Shown here: piece by piece, positions 35,557-42,961 of the stretch
How the letters are laid out: every line of letters starts with the position of its first letter
How positions within the stretch are numbered: the stretch's first letter is position 1
Assembly: GCA_014804675.1 (NCBI GenBank)
Contig: JAAUZH010000028.1
Span: 1-60,077 of the forward strand
Reading direction: 5' to 3'
Origin: Lachnospiraceae bacterium
Lineage (GTDB): Bacteria; Bacillota; Clostridia; Lachnospirales; Lachnospiraceae
DNA: 60,077 nucleotides
Notes under the pieces: model-generated
What the model saw: the letters and a program-made list of their open reading frames with translations, nothing else
Databases searched by the model: none
What the model was told of the DNA's origin: nothing
Made by a program: the position numbers and the translations under genes

Positions 35557-36222
35557 TTATCCACTATATACCTTCCCATCCCTAACCCTCACAATCCGCT
35601 CCGCATATGCTGCAATTTTTTCATTATGTGTCACCATAACAATCGTCTTTTTTAATTGATGCATGGTCAGAAACAATTCCATCAGCTCTTCACTGCATTT
35701 TTGATCCAAAGCGCCGGTAGGCTCGTCTGCTAAGATCAATTCGCTTCCTTTTGCCAGCGCTCTTGCTATAGCAGTCCTTTGCTGCTGTCCGCCGGAAATA
35801 TAAGGAGGATATTTGTCTTTTAATGGAGCAATGCCAAGCTTTTCCATGTTTGCCTCCACAATCTGTTTTCTCTCCCTCTTTTTGATTCCCAGGGCAAGAA
35901 GGGGCATTTCAATATTTTCAAATACGGTATACTTATCCATAAGGGCAAACTGCTGGAAAATGAAAGAAATTTTTTCCTTCCGAAACTGTTCCAGCTGTTT
36001 TTCGGAAAATTCATGGATTTTCAAATTATCATATTCATATTCTCCTTCTGTAAGAAAATCCATTCCTCCTAACAAATTCAACAGGGTGGTCTTTCCGGAA
36101 CCGGAGCTTCCCATGACCGCCACAAATTCATTAGTTTTTATTTCCAAATCCACATGATCCAAAGCTTTTGTTTCAAAAGTCTCTCCCCGATAGATTTTGC
36201 TGACGTTTTTCAATCGTATCAT
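35557..36222 (-). CDS. ABC exporter ATPase, MacB/LolD-like
   Basis: 221 residues from the ATG at 36222 (AAAGGAGTACT upstream). Walker A GSSGSGKTT, Q-loop FIFQQFALMDKYTVFENI, signature SGGQQQRTAIARAL, Walker B LILADEPTGALD and VTHN are typical of the MacB/LolD/BceA group that drives FtsX-like permeases. It lies 16 bases downstream of two such permease genes and should form one complex with them. The operon starts at the strong promoter near 40340. Substrate unknown, but the exported proteins encoded upstream are candidates for cargo or partners. Confidence 0.92.
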   Translation of the reverse strand: MIRLKNVSKIYRGETFETKALDHVDLEIKTNEFVAVMGSSGSGKTTLLNLLGGMDFLTEGEYEYDNLKIHEFSEKQLEQFRKEKISFIFQQFALMDKYTVFENIEMPLLALGIKKRERKQIVEANMEKLGIAPLKDKYPPYISGGQQQRTAIARALAKGSELILADEPTGALDQKCSEELMELFLTMHQLKKTIVMVTHNEKIAAYAERIVRVRDGKVYSG

Positions 36223-36238
36223 ATATAGTACTCCTTTT

Positions 36239-37528
36239 CTATCTGAAAGCAACCGGATACTTTTTACGGAAAAATAAAACCGGCAGCATTGCGGTAATCA
36301 GCATTAAAACGGCTGCTATTACTAGTAAAAACGGCAGTATTTTTACCACAAGCGCCATATTATTTGCCAGCCCTCTGCTGTGATAGAAGCACATCAGGGC
36401 ATATGCCGGGCAAAATGCAGTCAAAAAACGCAGCAGATTTTCCACAAAAAGAATCCGGTAAATCTCCTTTTTGGTAATGCCACATGCAAGCATGATTCCA
36501 AGCTCCTTTTTTTGGGATAACAGGGAAATCAGTGTACTTAAAAAAATATTCATTATGGATAAAAACAGCAGAATCAGCACAAAAACCAGCATAGGCACCC
36601 GTTCACTCTGCTGGATTTTCCTGTATTCCTCCACCAATTGGGAAAAGCTTTTCACCTTTACCCATTGTCCGAAATCTCTGGCTGTTTTTTCTACCTGCTC
36701 TGCCAGATGTTTACATTCTTCCTTTTCCTCTGCTATATAATAGATATTATTCCGGTATACCTGATAAGCGGAGCTGTAACCTCCCTTTATCCAACGGTCG
36801 TTTGGAAGGGTCACTAGGGAATCGTCCAGAGAAAGCTCCGGTTCCATGGAAGAGAACAAATCCCCCGGAAGGAATGTGCTTCCTTTCTTTAATACCTGAG
36901 TCACCTTATATTTTCTTCCAGTAAACATATCGTATAATTTTGTTCCTACAGGCAGCTCCTTTTGTCTCTCATATCCCACCGCCATATCCGTATATTCCTC
37001 ATCTTCCTTCAAATCAATTTTCATTTGATTTACGTCTGACAGCCTGCAGATATCTACCAGCTGGTTATCTAAAAAAAGCACGTCTGCCTCTTTACTGTCT
37101 TTATAAAATTCCGTTACAGAAACCGTTGTTTCTCCGTTGGCTGCCTGATGCTGATATTCCAACTCAGAAACAATGGAATCTTCCTCTGCTCTGGTGGTAA
37201 GAAGCTGATAATTGATAGGTTCCGCCTCATATTTTCCTGCCTGTATGCCTTCCATTTCCTTTAAAGCATTCATAAAACGAAAAAACTGCCCGGCATTTTT
37301 TTCATCCATGCTTTCCATGTACTGAAATTCCACCTTAAATAACCTGCTTTTATCACACTCAATTACCTTGTTTGCGCAAATCAGTGTATAGTTATATTGA
37401 TAAAAGCCCAACAACACCCCAATCAGCATACAAAAAGATAAAAACAGCATAAAAACAGTCAGAAGGAAGTTTCTTTTGTGCATATAAATACGGTCCGCAG
37501 CCAGTCTGATGATTCCGCCTACTCTCAT
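36239..37528 (-). CDS. FtsX-like ABC permease, longer subunit
   Basis: 429 residues from the ATG at 37528, which overlaps the preceding stop (ATGA), so translation is coupled. One N-terminal membrane helix (about 20-42) is followed by a large extracellular domain of about 240 residues, then three helices near the C-terminus with the FtsX-type segment ISLLSQKKELGIMLACGITKKEIYRI. This is the MacB-like topology of mechanotransmission permeases, which do not usually carry substrate through the membrane. The last helices are unusually spaced. It pairs with the 371-residue permease. Confidence 0.85.
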   Translation of the reverse strand: MRVGGIIRLAADRIYMHKRNFLLTVFMLFLSFCMLIGVLLGFYQYNYTLICANKVIECDKSRLFKVEFQYMESMDEKNAGQFFRFMNALKEMEGIQAGKYEAEPINYQLLTTRAEEDSIVSELEYQHQAANGETTVSVTEFYKDSKEADVLFLDNQLVDICRLSDVNQMKIDLKEDEEYTDMAVGYERQKELPVGTKLYDMFTGRKYKVTQVLKKGSTFLPGDLFSSMEPELSLDDSLVTLPNDRWIKGGYSSAYQVYRNNIYYIAEEKEECKHLAEQVEKTARDFGQWVKVKSFSQLVEEYRKIQQSERVPMLVFVLILLFLSIMNIFLSTLISLLSQKKELGIMLACGITKKEIYRILFVENLLRFLTAFCPAYALMCFYHSRGLANNMALVVKILPFLLVIAAVLMLITAMLPVLFFRKKYPVAFR

Positions 37529-38640
37529 GTCATACCGCCTTCCTTCCGAAATAACTCTGCCATGCTGTGCTTTTTCAATGGATATACTGCAAGCAGGATG
37601 ATGATGCCTGCCGAAAGTAAAAGAAACAGTAACGTAAACAGCCAATATTGCAGCACATCCATGGGGGAAACTGCCAGAATTTCTTTTAACAATGGATTAA
37701 TCCCCAGACTAAGAAAGGCTGCCGCCAGAGAAGCCGGAATTAAAACTTCCGCCAGTTCCTTATATAATAAAAACACCAGCTTACGCCCGCTAAAGCCATG
37801 AACCTTCCGAATGGTAATTTCCCCCATTCTTTCCGTCAGGCTGAACTTTTCTGCCGCCATACAATTTAACATGCCAAATATATAAATCAGCACCAGATAA
37901 TCCATGCGGAAACTGTTTGTTCCTATTCCGGTTGCCGTCATGCTATCTATGGAAGTGCCGCTGCATAAAAAACCTGCCTTTTGCAGCTTTTCAAACAATG
38001 AAATCTCATCAATGAAAGTCGTATCACTTGCTGCCAGAACTTCTATGCCATTTATATAATAGGATTTCAGTTCTTCTTTTAAGTTTTCCCCCAGATTGCC
38101 ATAAAACAGCACTGCCTGATAATCATAAAGCACCGTATCCACATCGCTGATATATCCAGTTACCCGATACTCCTCTGAAAAAATCTCTATGTATTCTTTT
38201 CCTTCTTTCTCATATACGTTTTCCTTCAGCCCTCTTCCAAGCAGCACAATTTTTTCCCCGCTCTGTAAGATTTCCTCATCCGGATATTGCCCTTTTATGA
38301 TTGGATATTTTTCTTCTCCATTGGTATTCATGACAATATTGGCAGGATAGCTTCCAGCTTCCTTGTTATAATAGATATAGAAATTCTGAATGGCAATATG
38401 ATATTCTTTTTCCTCACATAACACTTCCAGCCTGCTTTTGGAATCCGCAGACTGCAGGAAAATCCCCTGTTCATTTTCAAAAGAATACCGCTCCTTATGT
38501 TCCCGTTCATTTTTCATGGTAACTAAAAGCTTTGTCCCGTAAAAGATGCAGAGATAACCAACAACAAAGCTGATAAATAAGCTCCATGCTGCTAAGGGGT
38601 ACCGGAAAATTCGTTTATACAATTGTAATATGACTTTCAA
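37525..38640 (-). CDS. FtsX-like ABC permease, shorter subunit
   Basis: 371 residues. Helix 1 spans about 17-38; residues 40-250 form an extracellular domain rich in strands (VTGYISDVDTVLYDYQAVLF); three helices follow, with FSLTERMGEITIRKVHGFSGRKLVFLLYKEL matching in outline the conserved FtsX/MacB loop (ERMGEIxIRKxxG). Together with the 429-residue subunit it probably forms a heterodimeric type VII ABC system. The start is 52 bases after the second tandem paralog. Confidence 0.85.
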   Translation of the reverse strand: MKVILQLYKRIFRYPLAAWSLFISFVVGYLCIFYGTKLLVTMKNEREHKERYSFENEQGIFLQSADSKSRLEVLCEEKEYHIAIQNFYIYYNKEAGSYPANIVMNTNGEEKYPIIKGQYPDEEILQSGEKIVLLGRGLKENVYEKEGKEYIEIFSEEYRVTGYISDVDTVLYDYQAVLFYGNLGENLKEELKSYYINGIEVLAASDTTFIDEISLFEKLQKAGFLCSGTSIDSMTATGIGTNSFRMDYLVLIYIFGMLNCMAAEKFSLTERMGEITIRKVHGFSGRKLVFLLYKELAEVLIPASLAAAFLSLGINPLLKEILAVSPMDVLQYWLFTLLFLLLSAGIIILLAVYPLKKHSMAELFRKEGGMT

Positions 38641-38692
38641 TGCTCTTCCCCTGTCATTTTATTTCAAAACAGCCCGCAACAATACCAGATCA

Positions 38693-39196
38693 TTAAAATG
38701 GGCGATATACTTCTCCATCATTCAAAATCCGTTTCCACATCCGGGTCCATAAAATCTGCCATATGTACTGTCTGACTTCAACATATGTATCTACGCTTGC
38801 CTGACTTCCCTCCACGGCATATCCTGCCAGATAATAGGTTCCACTGTCCGTAATGGGCAAATCCATATAATAGGTTCCAGATTTCTCCATTTCCATTTTT
38901 GCTACAATTTGCTGCTCATCTGGTTTTTCAAATGCGTCTATGTCATAAGTGCTGTCGTAAAGCTCTTTGGTTACTTTTCCTGATTTCAAACTCACTTCAC
39001 ACCGAACCCGATATGTTATCCTCTTATCTAATTCAAACATATCGATCCCGCCATGCAGATAGGTTCCATCGCTGTAATATCCGCTGGAATGCTCATAGGC
39101 TTTCCAGTCGGTTTTTAGGTTTAGCACACAAATTAAAATACATACAAAGATACTGCCTGCCACATAGTACCTGTACCTTTTTATTACATTCTTCAA
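38693..39196 (-). CDS. Membrane-anchored exported protein, tandem paralog 2
   Basis: 167 residues: a short basic N-terminus (KNVIKRYRYYVAG), one membrane helix to about residue 27, then an extracellular domain likely to be a beta sandwich (RITYRVRCEVSLKSGKVT, GTYYMDLPITDSGTYYLAGY). The end (ILWTRMWKRILNDGEVYRPF) is strongly conserved with its twin at 39278-39781; the two are about 85-90% identical. No cysteine pair or catalytic motif is seen. I do not recognise the family. Position before the FtsX permeases suggests a role as partner, immunity or cargo protein. Confidence 0.8.
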   Translation of the reverse strand: MKNVIKRYRYYVAGSIFVCILICVLNLKTDWKAYEHSSGYYSDGTYLHGGIDMFELDKRITYRVRCEVSLKSGKVTKELYDSTYDIDAFEKPDEQQIVAKMEMEKSGTYYMDLPITDSGTYYLAGYAVEGSQASVDTYVEVRQYIWQILWTRMWKRILNDGEVYRPF

Positions 39197-39277
39197 ATCT
39201 CTTGTGTCCTTTCAAAGTCATTAAAATGGATTCCCTTTACCGTCTGCACTGTATTATTGATGATAGATTTCTCTAAC

Positions 39278-39781
39278 TTAAAACGGACGGTATGCCGCTC
39301 CATCATTCAAAATCCGTTTCCACATCCGGGTCCATAAAATCTGCCATATGTACTGTCTGACTTCAACATATGTATCTACGCTTGCCTGACTTCCCTCCAC
39401 GGCATATTCAGCCAGATAATAAGTTCCGCTGTCTGTAATGGGCAAATCCATATAATAAGTTCCGGATTCTTCCATTTCTATTTTTGCCACTATCTGTTTT
39501 TCATCTGGTTTTCCAAATGTGTCTATGTCGTAGGTGCTGTCGTAAAGCTCTTCGGTTACTTTTCCTGATTTTAAACTCACTTCGCATCGGACTCGATACG
39601 TTATCCTCTTATCCAATTCCAAAAAACCGATTCCACCATGCAGATAGGTCTTATCACTATAATATCCACTGGAATAATCATAGCTTTTCCAATCGGTTTT
39701 TAGATTTAGTATACAAATTAAAATACATATAAAGATACAACCTGCTACATAGTATCTGTACTTTTTTATTACATCTTTCAA
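39278..39781 (-). CDS. Membrane-anchored exported protein, tandem paralog 1
   Basis: 167 residues with the same layout as the downstream twin: basic N-terminus, one membrane helix, beta-rich domain, conserved C-terminus. Differences are scattered and mostly conservative (for example KSYDYSSGYYSDKTYL against KAYEHSSGYYSDGTYL), and the DNA is similar as well, so duplication is fairly recent but both frames have been kept open. The C-terminal third is almost unchanged. Unknown family. Confidence 0.8.
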   Translation of the reverse strand: MKDVIKKYRYYVAGCIFICILICILNLKTDWKSYDYSSGYYSDKTYLHGGIGFLELDKRITYRVRCEVSLKSGKVTEELYDSTYDIDTFGKPDEKQIVAKIEMEESGTYYMDLPITDSGTYYLAEYAVEGSQASVDTYVEVRQYIWQILWTRMWKRILNDGAAYRPF

Positions 39782-39919
39782 ATCTCTTTTGCCCTTTCCA
39801 AACCATTAACATTCATTCACTTTTTTCTGCAATATATGTTGATTATATATCCCTAACCCCATAAATCTTCCACTATTCTTTTAAAAAGCAAACAAACAGA
39901 AATTTTCCTATTTATTTGT

Positions 39920-40300
39920 TTACCATGTCAATTGCAAGGTTCTGCCATAGGGAGTACCATCGCTTCTTAATAAAACATGTGCACTTTTAGCACTCCTTGC
40001 ACTTGAATCAGATACAGTGGCTGTGGCTAAATACATTAACTTTACATTATCCCATTTACCTCTTTGTAAATCAGAACGCAATGCCGTCCCATTGCTATCA
40101 TATGCAAAAATCGAAACCTGTGGTATCGCAACGCACGTATTATAGCTTCTTGCCACTAAAAGGTTGCTTGAGTGCCTCAAATCATAATTTATTACAATTC
40201 CCGTCTCATAATTATAGCTTTCGGCACAAACACTCAACACCGGCAAAACAATACCTACTACACACAACATAATAAAAAATTGCATTTTTTTCTTTCCCAT
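39920..40300 (-). CDS. Small secreted protein, first gene of the exporter operon
   Basis: 126 residues with a signal peptide (KKKMQFFIMLCVVGIVLPVLS, cleavage near VCAES at about 27) and a mature part of about 99 residues. The mature part looks strand-rich, with several Ser/Ala runs (SDSSARSAKSAHVLL) and the end GRTLQLTW. One cysteine remains after cleavage. AAAAGGAGGTAAAGAA precedes the ATG and a near-consensus promoter lies 30 bases upstream, so it should be well expressed. A small secreted product before an FtsX/MacB-type ABC set recalls bacteriocin clusters such as the lactococcin 972 type, but I cannot confirm homology. Confidence 0.75.
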   Translation of the reverse strand: MGKKKMQFFIMLCVVGIVLPVLSVCAESYNYETGIVINYDLRHSSNLLVARSYNTCVAIPQVSIFAYDSNGTALRSDLQRGKWDNVKLMYLATATVSDSSARSAKSAHVLLRSDGTPYGRTLQLTW

Positions 40301-40329
40301 TTCTTTACCTCCTTTTACCTTTTAAATCC

Positions 40330-40358
40330 ATAGTACCATTCATTATACATACTGTCAA
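40330..40358 (-). promoter_or_regulatory. Strong sigma-A promoter of the exporter operon
   Basis: Minus strand: TTGACA (40353-40358), exactly 17 bases, TACTAT (40330-40335). It lies 30 bases before the first gene and no other strong promoter is seen before 35557, so six genes probably share it. Confidence 0.85.
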
Positions 40359-40505
40359 CTATGTTTTTATTTTTAATTTAATATACTTTTTGTTTTTCTA
40401 TTTTTGTTTGTCTTACCTTTTTTAATAAATATATCAAGCATAAACAACTACTCTCCCAGCAGTGTCATATATCCCTACATTGAAATCCCCTAAAACATCC
40501 CTCAA

Positions 40506-40540
40506 TAAAAAAGAAGCTGCCATATACTTTGACAACTTCT
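40506..40540 (-). terminator. Terminator after the sigma-like gene pair
   Basis: Minus strand: AGAAGTTGTCA and TGGCAGCTTCT pair over 11 bases (with G-U pairs) around a short loop and are followed by TTTTTT. It lies 30 bases after the stop at 40571. Confidence 0.8.
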
Positions 40541-40570
40541 ATCCACAAAAATCCTATTCCATTTTCCCCT

Positions 40571-41008
40571 TCACACGCTAAGCCCCGTCAGATGCAGCTT
40601 TTTGAAAAATATCTCCTGTACAATCACCTTATCCTTCTGCACCTGCTCCTTTAACTGTCCCTCCTCTACAAACTGCTCTATAGAATAGATTTTTTCACAG
40701 GCAGTTTCCTTTTCCACACCTTTTTTGTCAGTCACCGTCTCAATAAACAACACCTTAACCTGCAGCTTTAACTGAGAATAGAACAAATAGCCCATATCCT
40801 TTTTCTCAAGCCTTAACAAATGACTTGCAATGCTTTCTTCCCTTTTGATTTCTCCACCATAGACCATCCGATAAATAGCCGTTTTTAACCGGCTCGGCAT
40901 ATCCATATGCTCTGCTGCCTCTTCGTAAGTACATCTGGCGCCAATATATACATTGGAAAAATTCTGCATCACATATTTAAAATCCTGTTCTCTAAATTCC
41001 ATGTTCAT
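40571..41008 (-). CDS. Conserved-looking protein of unknown function, overlaps sigma-like gene
   Basis: 145 residues, soluble, charged. The start overlaps the end of the sigma-like gene by 17 bases, so the two are probably made together. A possible helix-turn-helix-like helix pair lies at about residues 27-45 (CTYEEAAEHMDMPSRLKTAI), but the spacing is not clearly that of sigma region 4. The second half is strand and helix with Lys/Glu-rich turns. I do not recognise it. A role as partner of the sigma-like protein is an inference from overlap only. Confidence 0.75.
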   Translation of the reverse strand: MNMEFREQDFKYVMQNFSNVYIGARCTYEEAAEHMDMPSRLKTAIYRMVYGGEIKREESIASHLLRLEKKDMGYLFYSQLKLQVKVLFIETVTDKKGVEKETACEKIYSIEQFVEEGQLKEQVQKDKVIVQEIFFKKLHLTGLSV

Positions 41009-41753
41009 CCTCTGCCTTTTGAATAAAGTCTATTTGATTGCCAGTAAGCTCCATTGCCTCTGCAATTTCCTCCTGGGTAAAATCGGTCTCTTCTGCCAGC
41101 TCCTTTATCGTTATCTCCCTGCAAAGCTCTTCTGCCAGTTCTTTTGCAGCTGCTGCTATAGAGTTGATGCGTTTTATTACCTGCTCATCCTTTTCCATTA
41201 CACTGGCTTCACCCATGATGGCTTCTTCCATAGCTTCCATAATGCTTTTCACCAAAGCTCCCTCCACTGCTTTCGGACCTTCCTCTATAGCAAGCATTTC
41301 CATTCCCATGGTAAGCGCCACATTCCCTTCGCCGATAAGGTCTTCTAAGAACATCCCCTGACCGGCATACAGCTTGCTGATTTCCACTACCTTCGGAAGC
41401 ATATAAGTAAACAGCTTTTCCTTTGCTTCCTTTTCTCCCAGAAATGCCCCGCGGCATATTTCCTCTGCTTCTGCCTCCGTATAAACAGGAAGCCTTTCTA
41501 TTTCGTTCAAGTACTGTTTTAGATAGTCCTTATCCTCCTTTGTCAGAAGGTTATCCAAATCCGCCTCTTCGCCTACGGTAATTTTGCTGTTTTTTAAATA
41601 GTCATAAATAAGAGCCAGCTTTCCTTCCCTAAGATCCATATCCGGAAAGGCTTCCTCCACCTGCTCCTTTGTGACCCACATGCCCTGCTTCTTTGCCTGT
41701 TTTACAAGATTAAGCAGCTGCATCCGAAATAACTCTTCGCTGTTTTGTCCCAT
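40992..41753 (-). CDS. Sigma-70-like protein lacking region 4
   Basis: 253 residues. DYLKQYLNEIERLPVYTEAEAEEI matches sigma region 1.2; KEKLFTYMLPKVVEISKLYAGQGMFLEDLIGEGNVALTMGME matches region 2.1-2.2, which binds the polymerase clamp; ITIKELAEETDFTQEEIAEAM matches region 3. The part that should be 2.3-2.4 (-10 recognition) is acidic and not conserved, and the protein ends where the linker to region 4 should begin. So it could bind RNA polymerase yet not read a normal promoter. N-terminal 60 residues form a small helical domain. Confidence 0.8.
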   Translation of the reverse strand: MGQNSEELFRMQLLNLVKQAKKQGMWVTKEQVEEAFPDMDLREGKLALIYDYLKNSKITVGEEADLDNLLTKEDKDYLKQYLNEIERLPVYTEAEAEEICRGAFLGEKEAKEKLFTYMLPKVVEISKLYAGQGMFLEDLIGEGNVALTMGMEMLAIEEGPKAVEGALVKSIMEAMEEAIMGEASVMEKDEQVIKRINSIAAAAKELAEELCREITIKELAEETDFTQEEIAEAMELTGNQIDFIQKAEDEHGI

Positions 41754-41832
41754 TCTTATTTTTCCTTTTTATCTTTTATTCCTTTTCACAGCAGCATTCC
41801 CTGCACCTGCTAAAACCATTCAAAATACTGTG

Positions 41833-42729
41833 TTAAGACTGACGTGTTACATGCTTATGGGTATACAGATGCTCAGAACAGTATTCATAATTCCCCTGGC
41901 ACTTGGAGCAGAAACGGAATTCCAAATCCGGGCTGTCCATCTCAGTCCTGCCACAAATAGCGCATTTATGCTTGGTAATGCTCATCATTTTTGCAGTCTG
42001 TTTTTTATAAGCCCTCTGCCTTTTGAACTGCTTTGGAGTACGAAAGCTTTTTCTGGTGACCACAAAAAAGATAATCGCATTTAAAAGGGTGGAAACAATG
42101 GCCACCTGGATAGGAATTCCAAAAATCCCCGCCTGCCCTGCCGTAATCACATAGTAAAGCATCATAATGGCATAAATCACACCGAGAACCTTAACCTTAA
42201 CGGGAATAATCATCAAAAGCAGCACCTGCATTTCCGGAAAGGTAATGGCATAAGCCAGAAACATAGACATGCAAATATAGTAAGTACTGAAGCTATAAGA
42301 AGCATAGCTATAAAATGCCCCTTCGCCTGCTGCTCCCAAAGCTAATAATGCCTCACCTGCAAACAGCTCACAACCTGCATACATCAGAAATGCACCGACA
42401 ATAGTAAACAACATGCCGGAAAACATATACACATTGTATCGGAAGGTTCCCCATGCATATTCCAAGCTTCTTCCTATGGAATAGTAAAAATAAAGCATGA
42501 TCAGCGTAAAGACGTCAAATCCAGAAGGCGGCACGATAATCCAGGTAAACAGCCTCCATACCTGTCCATGCAGGATTGCATAGGGGTCTAAGGTCAGATA
42601 GTCTAAAAAGAAGGAACTCTTTGTCCATTGAAGAATATATCCAAAAGCATAACATATAATCAAATACATGGTAATATTGGGAATTGCATATTTGCCCCAC
42701 TTTTTCTCCCATTTATCCAAAAAATACAT
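41833..42729 (-). CDS. Rhomboid-like membrane protein with C-terminal zinc ribbon
   Basis: 298 residues from the ATG at 42729. Six or seven membrane helices with a WRLFTWIIVPP loop after the first long helix, as in rhomboid/Derlin-like folds. The catalytic GxSG serine and the later histidine are not apparent, so it is probably a pseudoprotease. A basic linker leads to a C-terminal zinc ribbon: CAICG ... FCSKCQGNYEYC with a final HLYTHKHV. The ribbon is cytosolic by topology. It precedes the sigma-like gene by 79 bases and may share its transcript. Confidence 0.78.
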   Translation of the reverse strand: MYFLDKWEKKWGKYAIPNITMYLIICYAFGYILQWTKSSFFLDYLTLDPYAILHGQVWRLFTWIIVPPSGFDVFTLIMLYFYYSIGRSLEYAWGTFRYNVYMFSGMLFTIVGAFLMYAGCELFAGEALLALGAAGEGAFYSYASYSFSTYYICMSMFLAYAITFPEMQVLLLMIIPVKVKVLGVIYAIMMLYYVITAGQAGIFGIPIQVAIVSTLLNAIIFFVVTRKSFRTPKQFKRQRAYKKQTAKMMSITKHKCAICGRTEMDSPDLEFRFCSKCQGNYEYCSEHLYTHKHVTRQS

Positions 42730-42859
42730 ATCTATGATCACTCTCCTGTTTTCTCTTGACGGCAACTACTACTGCTACCATTGTTTCTTATCATACCATG
42801 TGAATAGTATAAAGTAAATAAAGGACTGGAATTTTTTAGAATTGCCCAAAATTTGTTTG

Positions 42860-42888
42860 TTGCACATTCAAAAATACTGTCGTATAAT
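42860..42888 (+). promoter_or_regulatory. Promoter of the dehydratase-activase gene
   Basis: TTGCAC (42860-42865), 17-base spacer, TATAAT (42883-42888). Immediately downstream an interrupted inverted repeat (TATAATGT...AC against GT...ACATTATA, 42883-42923) overlaps the start site and could bind a regulator. Confidence 0.75.
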
Positions 42889-42961
42889 GTGACTTGTTGC
42901 GGTATATTGTCGCATACATTATAAATAGGAAATAAAATTTACTTATAGAAAGGGCGAGCGT

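Noticed and set aside
35371..35655. Plus-strand open frame of 94 residues through element A2 (and similar frames at A1, A3, A4)
   Set aside because: The frame exists because the hairpin happens to lack stops; it lacks a ribosome site and its residues simply mirror the repeat.
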